Shown here: positions 35,398-44,818 of the stretch, piece by piece
Layout: each line of letters starts with the position of its first letter
How positions within the stretch are numbered: the first letter of the stretch is position 1
Assembly: GCF_006439355.1 (NCBI RefSeq)
Contig: NZ_VFTG01000011.1
Coordinates: 1 to 64,000, forward strand
Length of the DNA: 64,000 nt
Origin: Mesorhizobium sp. B4-1-3
GTDB lineage: Bacteria > Pseudomonadota > Alphaproteobacteria > Rhizobiales > Rhizobiaceae
Direction of reading: 5' to 3'
Notes under the pieces: model-generated
The model's input: the letters and a program-made list of their open reading frames with translations, nothing else
What the model was told of the DNA's origin: nothing
The model's database searches: none
Translations under genes and position numbers: made by a program

Positions 35398-37119
35398 CTA
35401 CGAACCGTAACGGACAGTCGGCGCGGCGCGGATGGTCGGTGCGAACGATCCGGTCACCACTGTGTTCCGCTGCGCGCCTTTCGCCGGTTGCCGCAAGATC
35501 TCCGCGCTCGGCCCGAACGCCTCGATGACACCGCCGCGCAAGACCATCACACGGTCGCAAGCCGCGGCGATCGCGGGGCGATGCGTGATCACGATCGTGG
35601 TGACGCTGGCAGTGCGAGCCGCCGCAAGCACCGCTTCCAGCGCCGTCTCCCCGGCGCCGTCGAGATGCGTGCTCGGCTCATCCAGCACCAGGATGCGCGG
35701 GTTGCCGTAGAAGGCGCGCGCCAGTCCGATCCGCTGCCGTTCGCCGCCCGACAGCGTGCCGGCGATCGTCGTCTGGTAGCCGTCGCGCAGCGAAAGGATC
35801 AGCTCATGCGCCTCGGCGCGCTTTGCCGCTTCGACGATTGCCGCGTCGTTGGCTGTCGGGTCGAAGCGGGCGATGTTGTCGGCGATCGAGCCGGGAAAAA
35901 GCTCCACCTCCTGCGACAGATAGCCGATATGCCGGCCGAGCTGGTTTTCATCCCAGGTCCTGAGTTCGGCGCCGTCGATTCGGACCAAGCCGCCGCTCGG
36001 CTGCTCGGCGCCGACAAGCAGCCGCGCCAGCGTCGATTTGCCGGCGCCGCTCGGGCCGACGATCGCCACCGCTTCGCCGGCGGCTATCGCGAAGCTCAAC
36101 CGCTTCAGGATCGGCTCGGCGCCGAACGTGGCATTCGGCGCGATGAAGAAAAGATCCTGCGCAGAAATAGCGCCCGTCGGGTCGGGCAAGATGAACTTGT
36201 GTGCTTCTCCCGGTTGCGCCGCAAGTGCGTTTCCCAGCCGCGCCCAGGCGCGCCTCGCCTCACCGAGCTGCCGCCAGGAGCCGATCAACTGGTCGAGCGG
36301 CTGCAGCGCGCGCGACGACACCAGCGAGGAGGCGAAGATCATGCCGGCTGTCATCTCGCTCTGGAGCACCAGCCAGGCGCCGGTTCCGAGGATCGCCAGC
36401 TGCAGCATCATGCGCAGCGCCCTGGACGCACCGCTGAAGACGGCGTTGGCGCCGGCCGAGCGGTCATGCAGGACAAGCGCCTCGGCCACGTGCCGTCCCC
36501 ATGCGCGCGCAGCATTTTCCACCATGCCCATGGCGCGCAGCGTGTCGGCGTTGCGGGCGAAGGCCTGCTCGGCCCGGCTGGCCAAGGCCGAGCGCTCCGC
36601 CGAGAGCGCATCGTTCCTGCCGATGGCAAGCTGGTTGGCGAAGACCAGCACGACGAGCAGCGCCGCGCCGCCGAGCGTGACCCAGAACAACAGCGGATGG
36701 ATCAGGTAGAGCAATGCGAGGAAGACCGGCGCGAAGGGCAGGTCGAACAGCACCGAGACGCCGCGCGAGCGGATGAAGGCGCAGACCGAGGCAAGGTCTG
36801 CGAGGGGCGACTGCGCATTGCCGGAGCCGAGCGAAGCGCCGAACATTCTGGCGCCCAGCCTGTCGTTGACCGTCGCGGCCACGCGCTGCGCATAGATCGC
36901 GCGGATGGCATCGAGGAAGCCGAGGAAACCAAGCGCCGCGACCGCGATGACCGACAGATAGACAAGGGTCTCGGAGCTCGAGGAAGGCAGCACCCGGTCA
37001 TAGACCTGGAGCAGGTAGAGCGGGATCACCAGCAGCAACAGGTTGATGAGCAGCGAAAACAGGCCGACATCGGCGATGGCTCGACGCAAGACGGGCCGCA
37101 GTCCCGATTGTCCGGTCAT
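35398..37119 (-). CDS. Type I secretion ABC exporter (PrsD type)
   Basis: A 573-residue exporter half: membrane domain of about six spans (residues 20-300) and ATPase with Walker A GPSGAGKST near 355, signature LSGGERQRIGLARA and Walker B ILVLDEPSTHLD. No C39 peptidase domain, as is usual for RTX exporters. Its gene lies between the fusion protein and the RTX-GH16 glycanase, its probable cargo, in one minus-strand operon. Confidence 0.94.
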   Translation of the reverse strand: MTGQSGLRPVLRRAIADVGLFSLLINLLLLVIPLYLLQVYDRVLPSSSSETLVYLSVIAVAALGFLGFLDAIRAIYAQRVAATVNDRLGARMFGASLGSGNAQSPLADLASVCAFIRSRGVSVLFDLPFAPVFLALLYLIHPLLFWVTLGGAALLVVLVFANQLAIGRNDALSAERSALASRAEQAFARNADTLRAMGMVENAARAWGRHVAEALVLHDRSAGANAVFSGASRALRMMLQLAILGTGAWLVLQSEMTAGMIFASSLVSSRALQPLDQLIGSWRQLGEARRAWARLGNALAAQPGEAHKFILPDPTGAISAQDLFFIAPNATFGAEPILKRLSFAIAAGEAVAIVGPSGAGKSTLARLLVGAEQPSGGLVRIDGAELRTWDENQLGRHIGYLSQEVELFPGSIADNIARFDPTANDAAIVEAAKRAEAHELILSLRDGYQTTIAGTLSGGERQRIGLARAFYGNPRILVLDEPSTHLDGAGETALEAVLAAARTASVTTIVITHRPAIAAACDRVMVLRGGVIEAFGPSAEILRQPAKGAQRNTVVTGSFAPTIRAAPTVRYGS

Positions 37120-37171
37120 TCCCGCACTTCCTCTCGAAGCCCGATCACGCGCCGTCGCCTAAACGTCCGGT

Positions 37172-38638
37172 TCAGACCGAATGCTCACTTGCCGCGTCGA
37201 AATGGTGCTGCGTGCTGCTTGTAGTGTGACTGGACAGCGCCAGCGCCTGGCTTGGCAGGTCGTTCAGCGTGTAGGCGTGGATATAGTCGATCTTCATCTG
37301 GGCCGGCGTGGCGAGATGGTCGGGCGGCGCGCCGGCCTCTCCGCCGATCGCGAGATCGACCAGCATGTACATCGGCTTGTTCATGTCGGACGGCGTCGCC
37401 GCTTCCGCGACCTGAACGCCGTCATAGGTCCACACCAGCTTGTCCGGGGTCCAAAGGAGACCATAGGTATGGAAACCGGCGGTGTCCATGACGTTCACCG
37501 TGGATCCCACCGTCGTGTGCTGGCCCGTCTGGTTGGTGTGCGCGGTCACCAGCAGCGAATTCGGGTTCTGGCCGTACATCTCCATCACGTCGAGCTCCGG
37601 CGGCCAGGAGCCGTCTTCCGGTAGCAGCCAGAAGGCCGGCCAGGCGCCGGCGTGTTCCGGCAGGTCGGCTTTCATTTCGAAATAGCCATAGGTCTGCGAG
37701 AAGGAGTCATGCGTGGTCAGGATGCCGGAGGTGTATTCGTAATTGTTGATCAGCGGCTTGATGTCGGCCGGCGCCTGCGCCGCGGTGATGGTGAGGACCC
37801 CGTTCTGCACACTGAACGGATGCATCGAGCTGGTCGGGGCGTAATTGGCGTCGATATACCACTGCAGTTCGCCATTGCGGGTGAGCGTGCTGCCATTCGG
37901 CGCTCCCCACCAGAAATTGGTGTCCCAGGTGCCGCCGTGGCTGTTGTGCAGGTTCAGCGTGTTGAACTCGTCGCTGAAGGACAGCGTCATGCCGGACTTG
38001 TCGATCGGCAGCTGGAACTGGTTGGGCTGGAATTTGTCGATCGTGGTGTTCTTGAATTCGAGGATTTCGCCCGATCCGAGGTTCAGCACCACATTAGGCC
38101 CAGCCTGGATCATGGCGTTGTGGACGGCGGCGAACGAAGTGAATCCGTAGCCATCGAGCCGCACAGCGTCGTTCGAGGCGAAATTGACGATCGAGTCGCT
38201 GCCGTTGCCCTTCGCGATGATGAAAACATCCGCGCCGCCGCCGCCATCGATCAGCACGTCGTTGCCCGCCCCGCCGTCGATCGTCTGGCCGCCCGCCGTG
38301 GCGGTGATGATGTTGTCCAGCGCATTGCCGAAGGCATAGTTGTGGGCGTTGGTGACGACGAGGTTCTCGACATTGTCCGGCAGCGTGTAGCTCATCCATG
38401 TGTTGATCGTGTCGATGCCCTGTCCGGCGTACTCGACCACCTTGTTGCCCGCCGAATAGAGGTAATAGATGTCGTCGCCTTGGCCGCCATACATGGTGAC
38501 GTTGACGCCGCTGGAGGCCCAGATTGAGTCGTTGCCGCTGCTACCGTTGAATGTCGGTCCGGACGTTGCCGAAAACCAATGGTTGGAAGCGCCGCTATAA
38601 TAAAGAGGAACGCCTACCGCGTTGACGACGAAACTCAT
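37172..38638 (-). CDS. Secreted RTX protein with GH16 glycanase domain
   Basis: A 488-residue protein. Residues about 25-190 hold RTX-type calcium-binding repeats (GSSGNDSI, YGGQGDDIYYL, GGAGNDVLIDGGGGADVF); residues about 215-460 are a glycoside hydrolase family 16 domain with the catalytic ExDxxE motif in ELDVMEMYG near 347-355 and GYFEMKADLP. It resembles rhizobial ExsH/PlyA-type glycanases that trim exopolysaccharide, but here RTX repeats precede the catalytic domain, whereas in ExsH, as I recall it, they follow. The C-terminus is short and Ser/His-rich. No N-terminal signal peptide, consistent with type I export by the downstream genes. ATG follows GGAAGGAG. Confidence 0.9.
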   Translation of the reverse strand: MSFVVNAVGVPLYYSGASNHWFSATSGPTFNGSSGNDSIWASSGVNVTMYGGQGDDIYYLYSAGNKVVEYAGQGIDTINTWMSYTLPDNVENLVVTNAHNYAFGNALDNIITATAGGQTIDGGAGNDVLIDGGGGADVFIIAKGNGSDSIVNFASNDAVRLDGYGFTSFAAVHNAMIQAGPNVVLNLGSGEILEFKNTTIDKFQPNQFQLPIDKSGMTLSFSDEFNTLNLHNSHGGTWDTNFWWGAPNGSTLTRNGELQWYIDANYAPTSSMHPFSVQNGVLTITAAQAPADIKPLINNYEYTSGILTTHDSFSQTYGYFEMKADLPEHAGAWPAFWLLPEDGSWPPELDVMEMYGQNPNSLLVTAHTNQTGQHTTVGSTVNVMDTAGFHTYGLLWTPDKLVWTYDGVQVAEAATPSDMNKPMYMLVDLAIGGEAGAPPDHLATPAQMKIDYIHAYTLNDLPSQALALSSHTTSSTQHHFDAASEHSV

Positions 38639-39084
38639 CGGACACTCCTTCCGCGCTGCCCCGCCCGGATGGCTTGTTGCAAGTTCAAGTGCCTGATCCG
38701 AACCAACTTGCAGCGCGGGCTATCGTTCCCGAAAACAAGCATTTGGTACAGAGAAAATTGTCGGTATTTTTGTCGATATTTTATGGCGATAGAATAAGTG
38801 AGGCCTAATACAATTATGGCGCGAGCCGTTCTCAATTTTACTTAATTTTGCAAGGTTTTCTTCCGCTCAGGCCTCGCCCATCGCCATCGAGTTTCGGGCA
38901 GTCAGCCCTTGCGATTGCGCGCCCGGCCAGCCAGCGCCGCCGACCATGTCAGCCTGACCGTAGCGTTATATCCTGCATTGAAAGGCGCACGGTAGCCGCC
39001 CGGCAGAAAATTTGACAGCCTCTGTCGGATCGGCCGGGGCCCGCCCGTCCTTGGGGCATCGATCAACAAAGGAAGGATACCGAT
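38639..39084. other. A+T-rich promoter region between divergent genes
   Basis: No gene supported. About 38740-38860 is rich in A and T, contrasting with its surroundings, and probably holds the promoter of the glycanase-secretion operon reading left. A minus-strand frame from 39687 through 38902 is the shadow of the SRPBCC gene. Confidence 0.4.
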
Positions 39085-39528
39085 ATGCCGAGCACCATCC
39101 AACTGCACCGCGTCCTGGCGACCAAGCCGGAGAAGGTCTACCGCGCGTTCGTCGAGACCGATGCGCTGGCCAAGTGGTTGCCGCCGAACGGCTTCACCTG
39201 CACGGTGCACGAGTTCGAGGGCAAGGTCGGGGGCAGCTACAAGATGTCCTTCCGCAATTTCACCACCGGTGACAGCCACACCTTCGGCGGCGAATTCGTC
39301 GAGCTCGTTCCCGGCGAGCGCCTGCGCTACACCGATCGCTTCGACGATCCCAACCTGCCGGGCCAGATCGAGGTGACCGTGATGCTGAAGAAGGTGTCGG
39401 TCGGCACCGAGATCAACATCACCCAGGCCGGCATCCCGGACGCCATCCCTGCCGAGGCCTGCTATCTCGGCTGGCAGGAATCGCTGCGCAACCTGGCCAA
39501 GCTCGTCGAGCCGGAGATCAATCAGTAG
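39085..39528 (+). CDS. SRPBCC/AHSA1-like protein
   Basis: A 147-residue START-fold protein: opening IQLHRVLATKPEKVYRAFVE, the family core LAKWLPPNGF, then YKMSFRNF and a closing helix CYLGWQESLRNLAKLVEPE. These small proteins bind hydrophobic ligands or assist ATPases; function here unknown. ATG preceded by AAGGAAGG. Confidence 0.88.
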   Translation: MPSTIQLHRVLATKPEKVYRAFVETDALAKWLPPNGFTCTVHEFEGKVGGSYKMSFRNFTTGDSHTFGGEFVELVPGERLRYTDRFDDPNLPGQIEVTVMLKKVSVGTEINITQAGIPDAIPAEACYLGWQESLRNLAKLVEPEINQ

Positions 39529-39667
39529 GTTCTGAGCAATTCGGTGCCTTCGCCGCACCTTCCCGTCTTCGATGGCGTCAATCCGAGCATGCGCGGCGGC
39601 CGGTTTCCCGGCCGCTGCCTTACCCAGGGTAAGCAAAATTTCACCAAGCGCTGATAAAAGCCGCTCC

Positions 39668-39898
39668 ATGGATCGCAACAAGAACAACGATCTGTTCGTC
39701 CTGATGGCGGCGCTCGCAGCGCTGGCGATCTATAACATTGCCTGCGGCATCAAGACCGGCGAAGTCCGGGGCAAGTTGCATTGGGTAGCACTGGCTGACG
39801 ATCCCACACGCTTTTGGAACATCGTGATCGGCAATTCGATTGTCCTGGTGGCTTCGATAGCCTTGTTGTGGGTCCTCAATTCCCGCAGGCCCGGATGA
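39668..39898 (+). CDS. Small two-span membrane protein
   Basis: A 76-residue protein with a polar start (MDRNKNND), one span LFVLMAALAALAIYNIA, a polar loop GEVRGKLHWVALADDP and a second span VIGNSIVLVASIALLWVL. No ribosome site is obvious. Unknown function; it converges on the SDR gene. Confidence 0.6.
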   Translation: MDRNKNNDLFVLMAALAALAIYNIACGIKTGEVRGKLHWVALADDPTRFWNIVIGNSIVLVASIALLWVLNSRRPG

Positions 39899-39935
39899 TC
39901 CGAGCCGGTGTCCTCTTTGACCGCATGCCGCCCTT

Positions 39936-40652
39936 TCACACCGCCCGCGTGATGCCCCCATCCACTCGAATATTCTGACCAGTGATGTAGGCCGCCCCAT
40001 TTGAAGCCAGGAACGAGATCGTCGCGGCGATCTCCTCCGACGTGCCGTAGCGCTTCATCGGCACGCTGTCGCGTCGCTCGTTCGTCGCCGGCAGGCTGTC
40101 AATCCAGCCGGGCAGCACATTGTTCATGCGGATGTTGTCGGCCGCGTAGGTGTCGGCGAAAATCTTGGTGAAGGCGGCAAGCCCGGCGCGCGCCACGGCC
40201 GAGGTCGGGAACATCGCGCTCGGTTCGAACGCCCAGGCGGTGGAGATGTTGATGATGACGCCCGATTTCTGTTTCTGCATCACCGGCGTCACCAGCCGGG
40301 TCGGGCGCACGGCGTTGAGGAAATAAGTGTCGATGCCCTTATGCCAGTCCTCGTCGCTGATCTCGATGATCTGCGCGCGGGGTCCGTGGCCGGCGCTGTT
40401 GACCAGAACGTCGATGCGGCCCCAGCGCTCCAGCGCGCCGTCGGCAAGGCGCTTCAGGTCTTCGTTCGACTGGTTGGAGCCGGTGACGCCGAAGCCGCCC
40501 AGTTCCTTGCCCAGCGCCTCGCCCTTGCCGGAGGAGGAGAGCACGCCGACTTTGAACCCGTCCGCCGCCAGCCGTTTCGCCGCCGCGGCCCCCATGCCGC
40601 TGCCGCCCGCCGTCACCAGAGCTACTTTTTCGCCTGCCATGTCCTGATCCAT
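39936..40652 (-). CDS. SDR family oxidoreductase with atypical active site
   Basis: A 238-residue short-chain dehydrogenase-like protein: nucleotide-binding TAGGSGMGAAAAKRLA, NSAG motif, IINISTAW strand and the C-terminal GQNIRVDGGITRAV. The usual YxxxK catalytic pair is not visible; the place reads FPTSAVARAG, so catalysis may differ or be lost. Start MDQD at 40652 or MAGEK at 40640. It sits beside the sugar-acid locus but is separated from SMP-30 by about 155 bases. Confidence 0.82.
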   Translation of the reverse strand: MDQDMAGEKVALVTAGGSGMGAAAAKRLAADGFKVGVLSSSGKGEALGKELGGFGVTGSNQSNEDLKRLADGALERWGRIDVLVNSAGHGPRAQIIEISDEDWHKGIDTYFLNAVRPTRLVTPVMQKQKSGVIINISTAWAFEPSAMFPTSAVARAGLAAFTKIFADTYAADNIRMNNVLPGWIDSLPATNERRDSVPMKRYGTSEEIAATISFLASNGAAYITGQNIRVDGGITRAV

Positions 40653-40808
40653 TCGTAGAATTGTTGAAAACGCCTCTATTAGCATGGACCGGACAGGGCA
40701 TGAACCGGATTGGATTGCGCCAAGGCGTACGCGATTGGCGGTTCGCGCGCTGGCCCCCCAAAGGCGCTCACCGCCATCTTCGACGGCCACGCGCCGGCCG
40801 ATGGAAGA

Positions 40809-41708
40809 TCATCCGAAACGGTTGGCCGGCACGCCGCGCACGCCGGGCTTGAGCGCGAACAGGCCGCCCTCGGAAGGGTTGGCGGCAAGATGCTCAGCGC
40901 TCATGGTGAAGCGCGCGGAGGTCACGAACAATGTGGCGAAGTCCGTGCCGCCGAAGGCGCAACTCGTCGGCCAGCTGCAGGGCAACTCGACGATCCGGTC
41001 GAGCCGGCCGTCGGGCGCGATGCGAGTGAGGCAGCTTCCGCCAACCACCCTGCAGTTCCAGACATAGCCCTCGGCGTCCAGGCATGAGCCGTCCGGCAGG
41101 CCGCGCTCGAAACCGGTGAAGAAGGTACGCGCTTCGCCGAGCCGTCCAGCCTTGCGGTCCCAATCATAGCTGTAGAGCGCGTTCTTCATCGTGTCGGCGG
41201 TGATGAAGCGCCCGTCCGGGAGCCACACCATGGTGTTGGTGATGCCGAACCGGTCCTCGCTGAGGCGCCTCACATCGCCGCTTGAGCCGACCCGGTAGAG
41301 CCGGCCTTCATCGCTTGTAATCGCCATCGGCGCGTCGTCCGGCCCGATATTGTTGGCCATCGTGCCGACCCAGAGCGAGCCGTCCGGCCCGACCACGCCT
41401 TCGTTGAGCCGCGAGCCCGGCCGGTCGGCCTCGATCGTCGCCAGCGTCCGGAATGGCCCGCCGAAATCCCAAAGCGCGATGTCCTTGCGCAGGCCGACGA
41501 TCGCGCCGCCATCGGCGCGCAGGCCGACCGAGGTGACGAGGTCGCCCGTCAGCCAGCGCTCATGCGCTCCGCTCGACGGATCGAGCCGATGGATCCGGCG
41601 GCCGATGATATCGATCCAGACCAGCCTGCCGACGCGCTCGTCCCACACAAGGCTCTCGCCGACCATGTCGTGTGCGTCGAAGATCAGGTTGGCTTCCGTT
41701 TCGTGCAT
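40809..41708 (-). CDS. SMP-30/gluconolactonase family lactonase
   Basis: A 299-residue six-bladed propeller lactonase. Signature segments are GESLVWDERVGRLVWID near the start, RLNEGVVGPDGSLWVGTM (usual R-x-N-D-G has Glu here) and PDGSCLDAEGYVW with metal-binding Asp. It opens sugar lactones after dehydrogenase action, in the cytoplasm. ATG at 41708 has GGAGGAG. Divergent from the GntR gene with the shared operator region between, so probably co-regulated with the catabolic operon. Confidence 0.9.
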   Translation of the reverse strand: MHETEANLIFDAHDMVGESLVWDERVGRLVWIDIIGRRIHRLDPSSGAHERWLTGDLVTSVGLRADGGAIVGLRKDIALWDFGGPFRTLATIEADRPGSRLNEGVVGPDGSLWVGTMANNIGPDDAPMAITSDEGRLYRVGSSGDVRRLSEDRFGITNTMVWLPDGRFITADTMKNALYSYDWDRKAGRLGEARTFFTGFERGLPDGSCLDAEGYVWNCRVVGGSCLTRIAPDGRLDRIVELPCSWPTSCAFGGTDFATLFVTSARFTMSAEHLAANPSEGGLFALKPGVRGVPANRFG

Positions 41709-41785
41709 GAGGGCTCCTCCGGGCAGGCTTTCAAAATCGGCTTGACATATATCTTTCGTGTGAAATATGGGCAATTCGACAATAA

Positions 41786-41798
41786 CCTGTCATACAGG
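41786..41798. promoter_or_regulatory. GntR/FadR-type operator
   Basis: A perfect inverted repeat CCTGT-CAT-ACAGG whose core GT-N3-AC fits FadR-subfamily operators. It lies 20 bases before the GntR start and 78 bases from the divergent SMP-30 start, well placed to control both. Confidence 0.6.
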
Positions 41799-41817
41799 CT
41801 TTTTTCGAGGGAGCGGA

Positions 41818-42537
41818 ATGCAAGAGCAGACGGACCCACCGGATGAGCCAAGCCCCGGCCTAGTCAGCACGGCGATTCAGGCGATCACCCAGCACATCCG
41901 GTCCGAGGGTCTTGCGCCCGGCGATCCGCTGCCCAGCGAGGCTGCCATGACGCGCCAGCTCAACGTCTCCCGCACTGTGGTGCGCGAGGCCTTCCGCTCG
42001 CTGTCGGCGATGCGCCTGATAGACATGAGCGCCGGGCGCCGCGCCACCGTCGCCAAGCTCGACACCGGCGCCATGTCGATGGTGATCGAGCACGGCATCA
42101 CCACCCAGCAGATCAGCGTGCAGCAGGTCTATGACGTCAGGCGTACCATCGAGATGCGCACCGTCGCGCTCGCCGCGCTCCGCCGCACCGACCAGGAGGC
42201 GGCGGCCATTGGCCAATCGGCCCGGCTGATGCGCGAGAATTTCAGCAACCCCGAGGCCGTTATGGAGCATGACATCGCCTTCCACGAGGCGATCGCGGCG
42301 GCCTCGCACAATCCGGTCTTTTCGCTGATCGTCACCGCCTTCAGCGGCGTCACCCGCCGTACCTGGGTGATCGGCTGGCGCACCCGTTCCTCCGACGAGG
42401 CACAGCTCAAGATGATCAAGGGCCATGAGGACATCGCCGACGCGATCCTAAAGGGCGACCCAAGGCTGGCGGCTGAGCACATGGCCGAGCATTTCGACAA
42501 GAGCGTCAAGGCGCTCCTCGATGCGGGGATCGCCTGA
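41818..42537 (+). CDS. FadR-subfamily GntR transcriptional regulator
   Basis: A 239-residue regulator: N-terminal winged helix (AITQHIRSEGLAPGDPLPSE, then MTRQLNVSRTVVREAFRSL) and a C-terminal all-helical FCD ligand domain with metal-binding residues in DIAFHEAI and the later GHEDIADAIL. Likely repressor of the adjacent sugar-acid genes, released by a pathway intermediate. ATG at 41818 follows AGGGAG. Its stop overlaps the dehydratase start by one base. Confidence 0.92.
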   Translation: MQEQTDPPDEPSPGLVSTAIQAITQHIRSEGLAPGDPLPSEAAMTRQLNVSRTVVREAFRSLSAMRLIDMSAGRRATVAKLDTGAMSMVIEHGITTQQISVQQVYDVRRTIEMRTVALAALRRTDQEAAAIGQSARLMRENFSNPEAVMEHDIAFHEAIAAASHNPVFSLIVTAFSGVTRRTWVIGWRTRSSDEAQLKMIKGHEDIADAILKGDPRLAAEHMAEHFDKSVKALLDAGIA

Positions 42538-43739
42538 TGAAGATCCGCGCCATAGAGACCATCCGTATCGAGGAGCGACCGAACCTGCTCTGGGTCGAAG
42601 TCCATACCGACGAGGGCATCACCGGGCTCGGCGAGACCTTCTTCCTGTCGCGCACCGTCGAGGAATACCTGCACGAATATGTCGCGCCCAGGGTGATCGG
42701 CCGCGATCCCCTAGAGATCGACCTGCTCGCCGCCGACCTCGTCGGCTATCTAGGCTTCCGCTCCAGCGGGGCCGAGGTGCGCGGCAACTCGGCCTTCGAC
42801 ATTGCGCTGTGGGATATTTTCGGTAAGGCGACCGGTCAGCCGGTCGCGCAATTGCTGGGCGGCTTCAGCCGCCGCTCCATCCGCACCTACAACACCTGCG
42901 CCGGCACCGAATACATCAAGGACGCCAAGGGCCAGACGACGGCCAATTATGGCATTGGCGCCGGCCGGGATTATGACGACCTCAACGGCTTCCTCAACCG
43001 CGCCGGCGAATTGGCCGAGGAACTGCTCGAGGACGGCATCACCGCCATGAAGATCTGGCCGTTCGACCACGCGGCCGAAAAGACGCGCGGCAACGACATC
43101 TCCGCGGCCGACTTGAAGGCGGCGCTCGAACCGTTTGAGAAGATTCGCAAAGCCGTCGGCGACAAGATGGACATCATGGTCGAGTTTCACTCCATGTGGC
43201 AGCTCCTGCCGGCCATGAAGATCGCGCGCGCTCTGCAACCATACGCGACTTACTGGCACGAGGACCCGATCCGCATGGACAGCCTCGGTGACCTGAAGCG
43301 TTACGCAGCGGCCAGCCCGGCGCCGATCTCGGCCTCGGAGACGCTCGGCAGCCGCTGGGCTTTTCGCGACCTGTTGGAGACGGGGGCGGCCGGCATCGTC
43401 ATGCTCGACATCTCCTGGTGCGGCGGCCTGTCGGAAGCGCGCAAGATCGCCTCGATGGCCGAGGCATGGCGGCTGCCGGTGGCGCCGCATGACTGCACCG
43501 GTCCGGTCGTGCTCGCCGCCTCGACGCATCTGTCGCTCAACGCACCCAACGCGCTCGTCCAGGAAAGCGTGCGAGCCTTCTATCGTACCTGGTACCGCGA
43601 CCTGGTGACCGTGCTGCCGGAGGTCAAGGACGGCACGATCACCGTACCGCCCGGCCCGGGGCTCGGGCTGGCGCTCAGCCCGGAACTTGACCGCGCTTAC
43701 ACCGTCCACCGTCGCATCAGCGACGCGACAAGCATCTGA
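42537..43739 (+). CDS. Enolase-superfamily sugar-acid dehydratase (MR/MLE)
   Basis: A 400-residue mandelate racemase/muconate lactonizing family enzyme. N-terminal capping domain (WVEVHTDEGITGLGETF), barrel with the candidate acid-base Lys in AMKIWPFD, metal-ligand acids in MVEFHSMW, WHEDPIR and ISASETLG, and His in PHDCTGP. By context it dehydrates an aldonate produced by the SDR and lactonase. The exact sugar (for example galactonate, fuconate) cannot be settled from motifs. First enzyme of the operon after gntR. Confidence 0.9.
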   Translation: MKIRAIETIRIEERPNLLWVEVHTDEGITGLGETFFLSRTVEEYLHEYVAPRVIGRDPLEIDLLAADLVGYLGFRSSGAEVRGNSAFDIALWDIFGKATGQPVAQLLGGFSRRSIRTYNTCAGTEYIKDAKGQTTANYGIGAGRDYDDLNGFLNRAGELAEELLEDGITAMKIWPFDHAAEKTRGNDISAADLKAALEPFEKIRKAVGDKMDIMVEFHSMWQLLPAMKIARALQPYATYWHEDPIRMDSLGDLKRYAAASPAPISASETLGSRWAFRDLLETGAAGIVMLDISWCGGLSEARKIASMAEAWRLPVAPHDCTGPVVLAASTHLSLNAPNALVQESVRAFYRTWYRDLVTVLPEVKDGTITVPPGPGLGLALSPELDRAYTVHRRISDATSI

Positions 43740-43762
43740 AAAATCCAAAGGGAGGAACAGAC

Positions 43763-44740
43763 ATGAAGAAACTCACCGCAATGCTATTGCTCGGCACCGC
43801 CCTGATCGGCGGCCAATCCGCGGCCCGCGCCGACGGGCTCAACATCGTCTTCACCCATCATTCGTCGGCCTCGAACACGTTCTGGCAGGCGGTGAAGAAG
43901 GGTTTCGACGATGCCTGCGGCAAGGTCGAGGCGACCTGCAACATGGTCTTCACCCAGACCGAGGGCTCGGTCGAGCAGCAGGTCGCCAACATGCGCGCCG
44001 CCCTTGCCGCCAAGCCTGACGCGCTCTTGACCTCGATCGTCGACGACCATGCTTTCGACGACGTCATCAAGGAAGCGCGCGACGCCGGCGTCTTGGTGAT
44101 CGCCGTCAATGTCGACGACACCGAGGGCGCCAAGGGCAATGCGCGGCAGGCCTTTGTCGGTCAGGGCTTCAGGCCGGCCGGCTACTCGCTCGCCAAGGCG
44201 ATTTCCGAGAGCTTCCCGAAGGACGGCCCGATCAAGGTGCTGGTCGGCATTTCCGCGCCCGGCCAGAACTGGTCCGAAAGCCGCGGCGCCGGCATCATGC
44301 AGTTCCTCGAGGAATACAAGGCCGCGCACAAGGACCGCGACGTGTCGTGGGAGCGCATCGACAGCGGCACCGATCTCGCCATCACCTCCGACCGCGTCGG
44401 CGCCTATCTCAACGCGCATCCCGACACCACGGCCTATTTCGACACCGGCTTCTGGTGCGCCGGCGTGGCGCGCGTGCTCGCCGATCGCGGCGTGGCGCCG
44501 GGCAAGGTGCTGCTTGGCGGCTTCGACCTCGTTCCGGAAGTGCTGCAGCAGATGCAGAAGGGTTATGTCCAGGCGCTGGTCGACCAGCAGCCCTACATGC
44601 AGGGCTTCATGCCGGTGATGGAGGCCTATCTGAACAAGAAGATCGGCCTTGCTCCTTCCGACATCGACACCGGCCAAGGCATCGTGCGTCCGAAGGAAGC
44701 CGACAGCATCATGGCGCTGTCCGCTCAGGGGCTGAGGTAA
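43763..44740 (+). CDS. CUT2 sugar-binding protein (RbsB type)
   Basis: A 325-residue periplasmic binding protein. Signal peptide to about residue 22 (AARADG). Mature protein has the periplasmic binding fold with IVFTHHSSASNTFWQAVKKG, KPDALLTSIVD, LVIAVNVDD and DTGFWCAGVARVLADRG. Delivers a sugar or sugar derivative to the downstream permease. ATG at 43763 follows AGGGAGGAAC. Confidence 0.92.
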   Translation: MKKLTAMLLLGTALIGGQSAARADGLNIVFTHHSSASNTFWQAVKKGFDDACGKVEATCNMVFTQTEGSVEQQVANMRAALAAKPDALLTSIVDDHAFDDVIKEARDAGVLVIAVNVDDTEGAKGNARQAFVGQGFRPAGYSLAKAISESFPKDGPIKVLVGISAPGQNWSESRGAGIMQFLEEYKAAHKDRDVSWERIDSGTDLAITSDRVGAYLNAHPDTTAYFDTGFWCAGVARVLADRGVAPGKVLLGGFDLVPEVLQQMQKGYVQALVDQQPYMQGFMPVMEAYLNKKIGLAPSDIDTGQGIVRPKEADSIMALSAQGLR

Positions 44741-44818
44741 GCTCCTCAAATTGCGAGACCTGCATCGGCGGCGCCTGACGTCGCCGGTGCATCCGAATCC
44801 CGAACCCCGGAGCCTTCG

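Noticed and set aside
34474..37224. Plus-strand open frame of 916 codons across the type I secretion genes
   Set aside because: It is antisense to two proteins with intact Walker and HlyD motifs, is very Arg/His/Asp-rich, and has no domain; long antisense frames are expected in high-G+C DNA.
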